A stretch of DNA of 64,000 nt from assembly GCA_002471665.1 (NCBI GenBank), contig DKQK01000053.1, positions 1 to 64,000 of the forward strand. Reading direction: 5' to 3'. Each line of letters begins with the position of its first letter. Position 1 is the first letter of the stretch. Of the stretch, positions 1 to 7,852 are shown piece by piece. The notes below the pieces were generated by a model, which did not search any database, was not told the origin of the DNA, and worked only from the letters and a program-made list of their open reading frames with translations. The position numbers and the translations under genes were made by a program. This DNA comes from Gammaproteobacteria bacterium UBA7310. Its GTDB lineage: Bacteria; Pseudomonadota; Gammaproteobacteria; Pseudomonadales; Ketobacteraceae.

Positions 1-75
1 GGCCAGTAGTTCAATTGGTAGAGCACCGGTCTCCAAAACCGGGGGTTGGGGGTTCGAGTCCCTCCTGGCCTGCCA
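1..75 (+). tRNA. tRNA-Trp (anticodon CCA), lacking its first base
   Basis: The cloverleaf can be read directly. The acceptor 5' arm GGCCAG pairs with CTGGCC, the anticodon stem CCGGT/ACCGG encloses loop CTCCAAA with anticodon CCA at 33-35, the T-loop is TTCGAGTCC, and the 3' end TGCCA is encoded. One 5' base (expected A, to pair with T71) lies just outside the window. It sits directly upstream of secE-nusG, where many proteobacteria carry tufB-tRNA-Trp-secE, so a second tuf gene probably lies just outside. Confidence 0.95.
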
Positions 76-137
76 AAATTTGAGCAATAACGTCTGCCCG
101 GCTAATACGTTTAGGGTGGCGGTGCGGTTTAGCCCTT

Positions 138-509
138 ATGACTACTAGCACAGAACAATCCAAATCATCTCCAGTTGATGTATTCAAGTGGCTGGTTGTG
201 ATTGCCATCATCGCCGCTGCGGTGGTGGGGAACGCCTATTTTGATGATCAGCCGCTGCTTTATCGTGTGGTTGGTGTTGTTGTGGCGGGTATTTTGGCCG
301 CCCTGTTGGCCTCCTTTACCGATAAGGGGCGGGCTTTTATCGCTTTGCTGCAGGATGCTCGCGCGGAAGTGCGTCGCGTTGTGTGGCCTACCAAGCAGGA
401 GACGGCCCAGACCACGGGTGTTGTGGTATTGGTTGTGGCGATCATGGCCTTGTTGCTGTGGTTGCTGGATCTGGCTCTGGGCAAAATCATCTCCAGTATA
501 ATTGGATAA
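138..509 (+). CDS. secE: preprotein translocase subunit SecE
   Basis: SecE clamps SecY in the inner-membrane SecYEG channel. The 123-residue product is the long gammaproteobacterial form, with three predicted membrane segments near residues 16-35, 40-60 and 93-119. Between the second and third lies the conserved amphipathic stretch, residues 74-88, containing the VVWPT motif typical of SecE. It follows tRNA-Trp by about 60 bases and precedes nusG, the classic order. No strong ribosome-binding site is seen before the ATG; the start is chosen from length and the hydrophilic N-terminus expected of the family. Confidence 0.95.
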   Translation: MTTSTEQSKSSPVDVFKWLVVIAIIAAAVVGNAYFDDQPLLYRVVGVVVAGILAALLASFTDKGRAFIALLQDARAEVRRVVWPTKQETAQTTGVVVLVVAIMALLLWLLDLALGKIISSIIG

Positions 510-525
510 GAGCAAGAGGTTGCAG

Positions 526-1059
526 ATGGCGAAGCGTTGGTACGTGGTTCATGCCTACTCAGGCTTTGAAAAGCATGTAAAGCGATCTCTGGGTGAGCGC
601 GTCAAGCTGGCTGGAATGGAAGATCAGTTTGGTGAGATACTGGTCCCCACCGAAGAAGTGGTGGAAATGCGGGGCGGCCAGAAGCGTAAAAGTGAGCGTA
701 AGTTCTTTCCAGGTTACGTGTTGGTGCAAATGGAAATGAATGACGCCACCTGGCATTTGGTTAAAGACTGCCCAAAGGTGATGGGCTTTATTGGTGGTAC
801 AGCTGATAAGCCGGCTCCAATCAGTGATCGCGAAGCGGAGGCTATTCTGCAGCGTGTAGAAGATGGGGTTGAAAAGCCGAAGCCCAAAACGCTGTTTGAG
901 CCAGGTGAAGTGGTCCGGGTTGTGGACGGGCCTTTCGCAGACTTTAATGGTGTGGTAGAAGAAGTGAATTACGAAAAGAGTCGCCTGCATGTGGCGGTTC
1001 TTATATTTGGCCGTTCCACTCCGGTAGAGCTTGAGTTTGGTCAGGTAGAAAAAGGTTGA
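526..1059 (+). CDS. nusG: transcription termination/antitermination factor NusG
   Basis: NusG binds the RNA polymerase clamp, increases processivity and links polymerase to Rho or to S10 of the leading ribosome. The 177-residue product has an N-terminal NGN domain (RWYVVHAYSGFE at residues 4-15; FFPGYVLVQ near 60-68) and a C-terminal KOW domain around residues 125-152 (EPGEVVRVVDGPFADFNG). The frame opens at 502, overlapping secE, but the ATG at 526 follows an AAGAGG-like site and matches the usual NusG start, so I use 526. It is co-transcribed with secE. Confidence 0.96.
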   Translation: MAKRWYVVHAYSGFEKHVKRSLGERVKLAGMEDQFGEILVPTEEVVEMRGGQKRKSERKFFPGYVLVQMEMNDATWHLVKDCPKVMGFIGGTADKPAPISDREAEAILQRVEDGVEKPKPKTLFEPGEVVRVVDGPFADFNGVVEEVNYEKSRLHVAVLIFGRSTPVELEFGQVEKG

Positions 1060-1077
1060 TTTTCGACCCCTGCCGGG

Positions 1078-1106
1078 TTGCCCTGGGCGGGGATTTTTAC
1101 TTTATA
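1078..1106 (+). promoter_or_regulatory. candidate promoter and GC-rich hairpin before rplK
   Basis: TTGCCC at 1078-1083 and TTTATA at 1101-1106 are 17 bases apart, in the place where E. coli has its L11-operon promoter. The spacer contains GGGGATTTTT (1089-1098). With the CCCCTGCC upstream this could instead act as a weak attenuator. The -10 is poor, so the call is tentative. Confidence 0.35.
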
Positions 1107-1146
1107 CGGGGAGCCTAGCGGCGTTTGAACCCGAGGAGTAGGTGAA

Positions 1147-1584
1147 ATGGCAAAGAAGATACAAGCTTATATTAAGCTTCAGGTTAAAGCCGGACAGGCA
1201 AATCCCAGTCCACCGGTTGGCCCCGCACTGGGTCAGCACGGTGTTAACATCATGGAGTTCTGTAAAGCGTTCAACGCCCAGACTCAGCCACCTGCTTTTG
1301 AAGCGGGTATGCCCATTCCGGTTGTGATCACAGTATACAGCGACCGTTCTTTCACGTTTATTACCAAAACCCCTCCAGCTTCAATTTTGCTGAAGAAAAA
1401 AGCTGGCATCCAGAAGGGCAGTGGTGAACCGAACAAGAACAAGGTCGGCAAAGTGACTCGAGCCCAGCTTGAAGAGATCGCTACCATCAAAATGCCCGAT
1501 CTGACAGCCGCCGATATGGATGCTGCAGTACGCACTATTGCCGGATCTGCCCGTGCAATGGGTCTTGAAGTGGAGGGTATGTAA
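1147..1584 (+). CDS. rplK: 50S ribosomal protein L11
   Basis: L11 binds the GTPase-associated centre of 23S rRNA and with the L10/L12 stalk helps recruit translation factors; it is also needed for RelA activation. The 145-residue product has the N-terminal domain with the proline-rich segment NPSPPVGPALGQHGVNIMEF and the C-terminal RNA-binding domain with KVGKVTRAQLEEIA. The ATG at 1147 follows GAGGAG. The gene ends one base before the rplA start codon, so translation of the pair is probably coupled. Confidence 0.97.
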   Translation: MAKKIQAYIKLQVKAGQANPSPPVGPALGQHGVNIMEFCKAFNAQTQPPAFEAGMPIPVVITVYSDRSFTFITKTPPASILLKKKAGIQKGSGEPNKNKVGKVTRAQLEEIATIKMPDLTAADMDAAVRTIAGSARAMGLEVEGM

Positions 1585-1585
1585 G

Positions 1586-2281
1586 ATGGCTAAATTGACC
1601 AAGCGACAAAAAGCAATTCGCGAAAAAGTGGATGCCAACAAGCAGTACGATGTGTTGGAAGCGGTGTCCCTGCTGGCGGATCTGTCTACGGTAAAGTTCA
1701 AAGAAAGCATCGATGTGGCGGTAAACCTGGGTGTTGATCCACGTAAATCCGATCAGGTGGTGCGTGGTGCCAGCGTTTTGCCGAATGGCACAGGTAAGAC
1801 CGTGCGGGTAGCTGTGTTCACCCAAGGGGCGAATGCAGAAGCAGCCAAAGCAGCGGGCGCAGACTTGGTTGGAATGGATGACCTGGCTGAAGAAGTGCAG
1901 AAAGGCAATCTCGACTTTGATGTGGTTATTGCCTCGCCTGATGCCATGCGCGTTGTTGGCAAGCTGGGGCAGATTCTTGGCCCTCGTGGCTTAATGCCTA
2001 ACCCCAAGACCGGAACCGTTACTCCAGATGTGGCGACCGCCGTGACCAATGCCAAGGCAGGTCAGGTGCGTTACCGTACAGATAAAGCCGGTATCATTCA
2101 TTGCTCAGTTGGTCAGGTTGGTTTTGAGCCTGGTGCAATCAAGCAGAACCTTGAAGCATTGATGGTTGATTTGAAGAAAGCCAAACCAGCCAGCTCCAAG
2201 GGAACCTACATCAAGCGCATCACTTTATCCTCAACTATGGGGCCGGGTGTGGCGATTGATCAGGCTAGCCTGGAAATCTAA
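1586..2281 (+). CDS. rplA: 50S ribosomal protein L1
   Basis: L1 forms the mobile stalk next to the E site, assists release of deacylated tRNA, and in enterobacteria represses its own operon by binding the rplK leader. The 231-residue product starts MAKLTKRQKAI and includes the conserved LGPRGLMPNPKTGTVT loop. The open frame extends upstream into rplK, but ATG 1586, one base after the rplK TAA, gives the standard N-terminus and length. The rplJ leader follows. Confidence 0.97.
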   Translation: MAKLTKRQKAIREKVDANKQYDVLEAVSLLADLSTVKFKESIDVAVNLGVDPRKSDQVVRGASVLPNGTGKTVRVAVFTQGANAEAAKAAGADLVGMDDLAEEVQKGNLDFDVVIASPDAMRVVGKLGQILGPRGLMPNPKTGTVTPDVATAVTNAKAGQVRYRTDKAGIIHCSVGQVGFEPGAIKQNLEALMVDLKKAKPASSKGTYIKRITLSSTMGPGVAIDQASLEI

Positions 2282-2496
2282 GGCAGCCGTACGGACTTTG
2301 AGCCCCCTTGTCTCAAGGGCAGGGGGCGCGTCAAAGACCGCAGGTGTGATCAGCTAATGAGTTTTTGATTGGTTGGTCACTTAAATACGCCTGCGCAGAC
2401 GCGGTGGTTCAAGATTCAGTTGCTCTGAGTCGGGCACCGCGACCCCGGAAATGAAAGTGTAAGGGGAAACGTAACTTAGCGAAAGAGAGGTGTTTA
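2282..2496 (+). promoter_or_regulatory. L10-type leader RNA upstream of rplJ
   Basis: This 215-base gap contains several good hairpins: CTTTGAGCCCCCTTG paired with the 2314-2336 side (GCCCCC 2302-2307 with GGGGGC 2322-2327), CGCAGG 2339-2344 with CCTGCG 2390-2395, and GCGGTG 2401-2406 with CACCGC 2435-2440. In many bacteria the L10(L12) complex binds a structured rplJ leader and represses rplJL translation. Position and structure fit that leader. I have not matched the conserved kink-turn base by base, and an internal promoter could also be present. Confidence 0.55.
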
Positions 2497-3021
2497 GTGG
2501 CACTTAAGCTAGAAGACAAAAAGGCAATTGTTGCCGAAGTCAACGAAGCCGCTTCTGGTGCTCTGTCCGCTGTAATTGCTGACTATCGTGGTTTGACTGT
2601 TTCGCAAATGACTGAATTGCGTAAACAGGCTCGTGAGCAAGGCGTGTATCTGAAAGTAGTAAGAAACACGCTGGCGCGCATCGCGGTTGAAGGTACTGAG
2701 TTTGAGTGCCTGAAAGAAACCCTGGTTGGCCCGACTATCCTGGCATTGTCGATCGAAGATCCTGGTGCAGCTGCACGCATGATCAAAGATTACGCCAAGG
2801 AAAACGACAAGTTGGAAGTGAAAGCCCTCGCGGTCGGTGGCGTCATGTATGGCGCTAACGAAATCGATCGACTGGCCAAGCTCCCGACTCGCGATCAAGC
2901 CCTCGGCATGCTCGCGGGTGTACTGCAGGCTCCTGTTACCAAGTTTGCCCGTACACTCAACGACGTTCCCGGCAAGATTGCCCGTGTGGTCGCAGCGGTC
3001 AAAGACCAAAAAGCAGCTTAA
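2497..3021 (+). CDS. rplJ: 50S ribosomal protein L10
   Basis: L10 anchors the L7/L12 dimers on the ribosomal stalk and is the translational repressor of its own operon in relatives. The 174-residue product has the rRNA-binding N-terminal half (ADYRGLTVSQMTELRKQAR, VVRNTLARIAVEG) and a C-terminal helix that binds L12. It starts with GTG at 2497, eight bases after GAGAGG. rplL follows after 44 bases. Confidence 0.96.
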   Translation: MALKLEDKKAIVAEVNEAASGALSAVIADYRGLTVSQMTELRKQAREQGVYLKVVRNTLARIAVEGTEFECLKETLVGPTILALSIEDPGAAARMIKDYAKENDKLEVKALAVGGVMYGANEIDRLAKLPTRDQALGMLAGVLQAPVTKFARTLNDVPGKIARVVAAVKDQKAA

Positions 3022-3065
3022 TTTTGATATTGAAATTCAATCTATACACATTGGAGTATTGAACC

Positions 3066-3443
3066 ATGGCTCTGTCCAACGAAGAAATTTTGAACGCTAT
3101 TGCTGAAATGAGCGTTATGGATCTGGTTGAACTGGTTTCAGCCATCGAAGAAAAATTTGGTGTTTCTGCTGCAGCGCCTGTTGCAGTAGCAGCGGTTGCT
3201 GGTGGTGACGCCGGTGCCGCAGTTGAAGAGAAAACTGAATTTGACGTTGTTCTCGAATCTTTCGGCGATAACAAAGTTGGTGTTATCAAAGCGGTTCGTG
3301 GCATCACCGGTCTGGGTCTGAAAGAAGCCAAAGAAATGGTTGAAGGCGCACCCAAGGCAGTGAAAGAAGGCGTTGCCAAAGACGAAGCTGAAAAGATCAA
3401 GAAAGAACTGGAAGAAGCTGGCGCTAAAGTCGAACTTAAGTAA
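3066..3443 (+). CDS. rplL: 50S ribosomal protein L7/L12
   Basis: The multi-copy stalk protein that recruits and activates EF-Tu, EF-G and IF2. The 125-residue product shows the N-terminal dimerisation helix, an alanine/valine-rich hinge (about residues 36-52) and a globular C-terminal domain with GLGLKEAKEMVEGAPKAVKEG. The start follows a GGAG at 3053. The gene is followed by an attenuator before rpoB, as in other gammaproteobacteria. Confidence 0.97.
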   Translation: MALSNEEILNAIAEMSVMDLVELVSAIEEKFGVSAAAPVAVAAVAGGDAGAAVEEKTEFDVVLESFGDNKVGVIKAVRGITGLGLKEAKEMVEGAPKAVKEGVAKDEAEKIKKELEEAGAKVELK

Positions 3444-3484
3444 CAGCTTGGCAAATCGCGTAATATTTGCGCAATTTGCTGTCG

Positions 3485-3513
3485 GGCTGGTGGCTATATG
3501 CCACCGGCCTTTT
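3485..3513 (+). terminator. rplL-rpoB intercistronic attenuator
   Basis: The stem is GGC/GCC plus GGTGGC (3489-3494) paired with GCCACC (3500-3505), closed by loop TATAT and followed by TTTT and a further T5 after a short break. It lies in the 271-base rplL-rpoB gap. In E. coli partial termination there lowers rpoBC expression relative to ribosomal proteins. A second hairpin, CGAAGT/ACTTCG around 3650-3665, lies closer to rpoB and may be a processing site. Confidence 0.65.
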
Positions 3514-3714
3514 GACGTTTTTATGCAAGCGAGCAAAAAAAGTATTTCTGGCAGTGCTGTTGTACTTTCTAAAGCATTGCCGAAATTGAAAAACTGTCCA
3601 GTGTTGTAAGAGGCAGGTTTTCAGCTGTAACCCCGGTCGGGATAAAACGCGAAGTTATTACTTCGAAAGAGCGAAATTATTTAATTTTGCAGAGTGACAA
3701 GCTGAGGAACTCAG

Positions 3715-6700
3715 ATGGCATATTCTTTCACCGAAAAGAAAAGAATCCGTAAGGACTTCGGTAAACTCACTGACGCGATGGAAGTGCCGTATTTATTGGC
3801 CATCCAATTGGATTCTTATCGAAAATTCCTTCAACTCGATAACAAGTCAGATGAGCGTATCGACGAAGGCCTGCAAGCGGCCTTCAAATCCGTATTTCCC
3901 ATTGCAAGTTATTCAGGGAATGCGGCGCTTGAATACGTGGATTATGCATTGGGCACACCCGTGTTCGATGTTCAAGAGTGTCAAATGCGTGGCGCCACTT
4001 ATTCTGCTCCACTGCGCGTAAAGATCCGTCTGATCATTTACGACAAGGAATCGTCTAACAAGGCCATCAAAGACATCAAGGAACAAGAAGTATACATGGG
4101 TGAGATTCCGTTGATGACGGAAAACGGCACCTTTGTTATCAATGGGACTGAGCGGGTAATCGTATCCCAGTTGCATCGCTCCCCTGGTGTATTCTTTGAC
4201 CATGATCGTGGTAAAACCCACTCCTCAGGGAAACTGCTCTATTCCGCGCGTATTATTCCCTACCGTGGATCCTGGTTGGATTTCGAATTCGATCCCAAGG
4301 ATCTGGTCTTTGTTCGTATAGACCGTCGCCGCAAGTTGCCGGCCACTATTTTGTTGCGGGCCCTTGGGTACGAAAATGAAGAAATGTTGGACATGTTCTT
4401 CGACACAAACACCGTTATTCTTGACGGCGGTGAGTTCAAGCTGCGCCTGATTCCGGAGCGTCTGCGTGGTGAAACCGCCATGTTCGACATCAAAGCCGGC
4501 GATGAAGTTGTCGTGGAAGAGGGGCGTCGTGTGACTGCCCGTCACATCCGCCAACTGGAAAAAGCCAATATTGAATGGATGGCGGTACCGAAGGAATACC
4601 TGGAAGGCCGTGTTATTGCCAAGAATGTGGTGGATAAATCCACCGGTGAGCTGATCTGTGATTGTAATGCTGAAATTACAGTGGCGTTGCTCGATTCGTT
4701 GGCTGAGGCGGGTGTCACCGAGTTTGAAACACTTTATATAAACGAATTGGATCGTGGCCCCTTCATTTCGGATACCCTGCGCAGCGATTCCACCACCAAT
4801 CAGCTGGAAGCTTTGGTTGAAATTTATCGAATGATGCGCCCTGGCGAGCCACCCACCAAGGATGCTGCGGAAAGCCTGTTCAAGAATCTGTTCTTCACTG
4901 CGGAGCGCTACGATCTGTCGGCAGTAGGCCGTATGAAGTTCAATCGCCGGCTGGGACGTGAAGATATACTCGGCGAAGGTACTTTGTCCCGTGAAGACAT
5001 TGTGGATGTGCTGAAATGCCTGGTGGAGATTCGCAACGGAAACGGTGTGGTGGACGACATTGATCACCTGGGTAACCGCCGTGTGCGGTGTGTTGGTGAG
5101 ATGGCCGAAAATCAGTTCCGTGTTGGTCTGGTACGGGTGGAGCGTGCGGTTAAGGAACGTCTGTCCCTGGCCGAAAGCGAAGGCTTGATGCCGCAGGATC
5201 TTATTAATGCGAAACCGGTTGCGGCCGCCATCAAAGAGTTCTTTGGTTCCAGCCAGTTGTCACAGTTTATGGACCAGAATAACCCACTGTCCGAGATCAC
5301 GCACAAGCGACGTGTTTCGGCTTTGGGCCCTGGTGGTCTGACCCGCGAGCGTGCCGGTTTTGAGGTGCGTGACGTACATCCAACTCACTATGGTCGGGTC
5401 TGCCCCATTGAGACTCCTGAAGGCCCTAACATCGGCTTGATAAACTCATTGGCAACGTTCTCCAGAGCCAACGATTACGGCTTTTTGGAAAGCCCTTACC
5501 GTAAAGTGGTGGATGGCAAGATTACCGATGACGTGATCTACCTGTCTGCTATCGAAGAGGGCGAGTACGTCATCGCCCAGGCCAACGCGGAAGTGGATGA
5601 TGACGGTAATCTGGTGGAAGATCTGGTGCCGGTTCGTCACCGCAATGAATTTACGGTAACCACCGCAGACAATGTTAATCTGATGGATGTTTCGCCCCGT
5701 CAGGTGGTCTCTGTGGCAGCCTCCCTGATTCCGTTCCTGGAGCATGATGACGCCAACCGGGCTCTGATGGGTTCGAACATGCAACGTCAGGCGGTACCTA
5801 CATTACGTGCTGAAAAGCCGCTGGTTGGAACCGGTATGGAAGGCATCGTTGCCCGTGACTCCGGTGTATGTCAGGTTGCCCGCCGCGGTGGTGTTGTCGA
5901 TCGTGTTGATGCTGCTCGAATTGTGGTGCGCTCCCATGATGACGAGGTTGCCGAAGAAGGTGACGCCGGTGTTGATATCTATAATCTGACCAAGTATACC
6001 CGCTCCAATCAAAATACCTGTATCAATCAGCGGCCGCTGGTGAAAGTGGGTGATGTGATTGCGCGCGGAGATATTCTGGCGGATGGCCCCTCGGTTGACA
6101 TGGGTGAGCTGGCGTTGGGTCAGAACATGCGCGTCGCCTTCATGCCCTGGAATGGATACAACTTTGAGGACTCGATTCTCATCTCTGAGCGGGTGGTGCA
6201 GGAAGATCGTTTCACCACCATCCATATCCAGGAGCTGACCTGTGTTGCCCGTGACACCAAGTTGGGGCCGGAAGAAATTACTTCCGATATCCCGAACGTG
6301 GGTGAAGCTGCGCTGGCCAAGTTGGATGAGTCCGGGATTGTGCACATAGGTGCCGAAGTGGGGCCTGGGGATATCCTGGTGGGTAAGGTTACGCCTAAGG
6401 GCGAAACCCAGCTCACCCCGGAAGAGAAGCTGCTGCGTGCCATCTTTGGTGAGAAAGCATCTGATGTTAAAGATACGTCCCTGCGGGTGCCATCCAGCAC
6501 CAAGGGAACCGTCATTGATGTTCAGGTGTTCACCCGTGACGGTGTGGAGAAGGACCAGCGTGCCGTTGATATTGAGAACGCCGAGATCGACAAGTTCCGC
6601 AAGGACCTGAATGACGAGTTTCGTATTATTCAAGGCGCGACTCTGGGGCGTTTGCGCAAGTTGCTGGAAGGTGAAAAAGCGGTGGCAGCCGGTGCCGGCT

Positions 6701-7791
6701 TGAAGAAAGGCGACACCATAACAGGTGAAGTGCTTGATTCTCTGGAGCCTGCGCAGTGGTTTGACCTGCGACCCACTTCTGATCAGTTGGCTGAACAGCT
6801 TGAAAACAGTAAAAACTATCTGGATGAGGTGCGTTCTGAGCAGGAGCAGAAGCTGGCTGAGAAGAAACGTAAGATTTCCAGTGGTGATGACCTGGCTCAT
6901 GGCGTGCTGAAGATCGTTAAGGTGCATCTAGCGGTTAAACGACGCATCCAGCCCGGTGATAAAATGGCAGGCCGACATGGTAACAAGGGGGTTATCTCCG
7001 TAATCATGCCGGTGGAAGACATGCCTTATGATGCCAATGGAGAGCCGGTGGATGTGGTGCTTAACCCTCTGGGCGTACCTTCCCGTATGAATGTCGGTCA
7101 GATTCTGGAAGCACACCTTGGTATGGCGGCGCATGGCCTAGGCAAGCGCATTGAAGCCATGTTGAGGGCGAAAGAGGAAGTCAGCAAATTGCGCGAGTTC
7201 CTGGGTAAGGTGTACAACGAAATCGGTGAGAAGGCTGAAGAGCTGGATAGCTTTTCGGACGAAGATATCATCGAGCTGTGTGGAAACCTGACCCGTGGTG
7301 TGCCGATGGCCACCCGCGTATTTGATGGTGCCAAAGAACCCGAGATCAAAGAGATGCTGAAGTTGGGTGGTATCCCTGACAGTGGTCAGATGATTCTGCA
7401 CGATGGCCGTACCGGTCAGCAGTTTGATGGTGCTGTAACGGTGGGTTACATGTACATGCTGAAATTGAACCACCTGGTGGATGACAAGATGCATGCCCGT
7501 TCAACCGGCTCTTACAGTCTCGTTACTCAACAGCCGCTGGGTGGTAAAGCCCAGTTCGGTGGTCAGCGTTTCGGTGAGATGGAGGTATGGGCTCTGGAAG
7601 CTTATGGTGCCGCCTACACCCTGCAGGAAATGCTGACGGTGAAATCGGACGATGTAAACGGACGAACTCGTATCTACAAGAATATTGTGGATGGCGATCA
7701 CCGAATGGATCCCGGCATGCCGGAGTCCTTCAATGTATTGGTGAAAGAGATTCGTTCGCTCGGTATCGACATCGAGCTCGAAAACGAGTAA
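3715..7791 (+). CDS. rpoB: DNA-directed RNA polymerase subunit beta
   Basis: Beta forms one pincer of core RNA polymerase and part of the catalytic centre. The 1358-residue product is slightly longer than E. coli RpoB. The rifampicin pocket is intact and wild-type: SSQLSQFMDQNNPL begins at residue 512, with Q517, D520, H530 and S535 corresponding to E. coli Q513, D516, H526 and S531. The conserved GDKMAGRHGNKGV segment occurs in the C-terminal half, and the C-terminal clamp region is complete. It is separated from rpoC by 61 bases. Confidence 0.98.
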   Translation: MAYSFTEKKRIRKDFGKLTDAMEVPYLLAIQLDSYRKFLQLDNKSDERIDEGLQAAFKSVFPIASYSGNAALEYVDYALGTPVFDVQECQMRGATYSAPLRVKIRLIIYDKESSNKAIKDIKEQEVYMGEIPLMTENGTFVINGTERVIVSQLHRSPGVFFDHDRGKTHSSGKLLYSARIIPYRGSWLDFEFDPKDLVFVRIDRRRKLPATILLRALGYENEEMLDMFFDTNTVILDGGEFKLRLIPERLRGETAMFDIKAGDEVVVEEGRRVTARHIRQLEKANIEWMAVPKEYLEGRVIAKNVVDKSTGELICDCNAEITVALLDSLAEAGVTEFETLYINELDRGPFISDTLRSDSTTNQLEALVEIYRMMRPGEPPTKDAAESLFKNLFFTAERYDLSAVGRMKFNRRLGREDILGEGTLSREDIVDVLKCLVEIRNGNGVVDDIDHLGNRRVRCVGEMAENQFRVGLVRVERAVKERLSLAESEGLMPQDLINAKPVAAAIKEFFGSSQLSQFMDQNNPLSEITHKRRVSALGPGGLTRERAGFEVRDVHPTHYGRVCPIETPEGPNIGLINSLATFSRANDYGFLESPYRKVVDGKITDDVIYLSAIEEGEYVIAQANAEVDDDGNLVEDLVPVRHRNEFTVTTADNVNLMDVSPRQVVSVAASLIPFLEHDDANRALMGSNMQRQAVPTLRAEKPLVGTGMEGIVARDSGVCQVARRGGVVDRVDAARIVVRSHDDEVAEEGDAGVDIYNLTKYTRSNQNTCINQRPLVKVGDVIARGDILADGPSVDMGELALGQNMRVAFMPWNGYNFEDSILISERVVQEDRFTTIHIQELTCVARDTKLGPEEITSDIPNVGEAALAKLDESGIVHIGAEVGPGDILVGKVTPKGETQLTPEEKLLRAIFGEKASDVKDTSLRVPSSTKGTVIDVQVFTRDGVEKDQRAVDIENAEIDKFRKDLNDEFRIIQGATLGRLRKLLEGEKAVAAGAGLKKGDTITGEVLDSLEPAQWFDLRPTSDQLAEQLENSKNYLDEVRSEQEQKLAEKKRKISSGDDLAHGVLKIVKVHLAVKRRIQPGDKMAGRHGNKGVISVIMPVEDMPYDANGEPVDVVLNPLGVPSRMNVGQILEAHLGMAAHGLGKRIEAMLRAKEEVSKLREFLGKVYNEIGEKAEELDSFSDEDIIELCGNLTRGVPMATRVFDGAKEPEIKEMLKLGGIPDSGQMILHDGRTGQQFDGAVTVGYMYMLKLNHLVDDKMHARSTGSYSLVTQQPLGGKAQFGGQRFGEMEVWALEAYGAAYTLQEMLTVKSDDVNGRTRIYKNIVDGDHRMDPGMPESFNVLVKEIRSLGIDIELENE

Positions 7792-7852
7792 CACGACTAA
7801 GACGTGGCGGGTCTGATGGCCCGCCTTACTGGCTCCGAGTGGAGGAAATTCA

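Noticed and set aside
502..525. An eight-codon N-terminal extension of NusG starting at 502
   Set aside because: It overlaps secE and is absent from NusG homologues; ATG 526 has a better ribosome-binding site.
5803..6927. A 374-codon open frame on the minus strand inside rpoB
   Set aside because: It lies entirely in the intact rpoB gene, has no recognised domain, and reflects codon bias of the sense gene.
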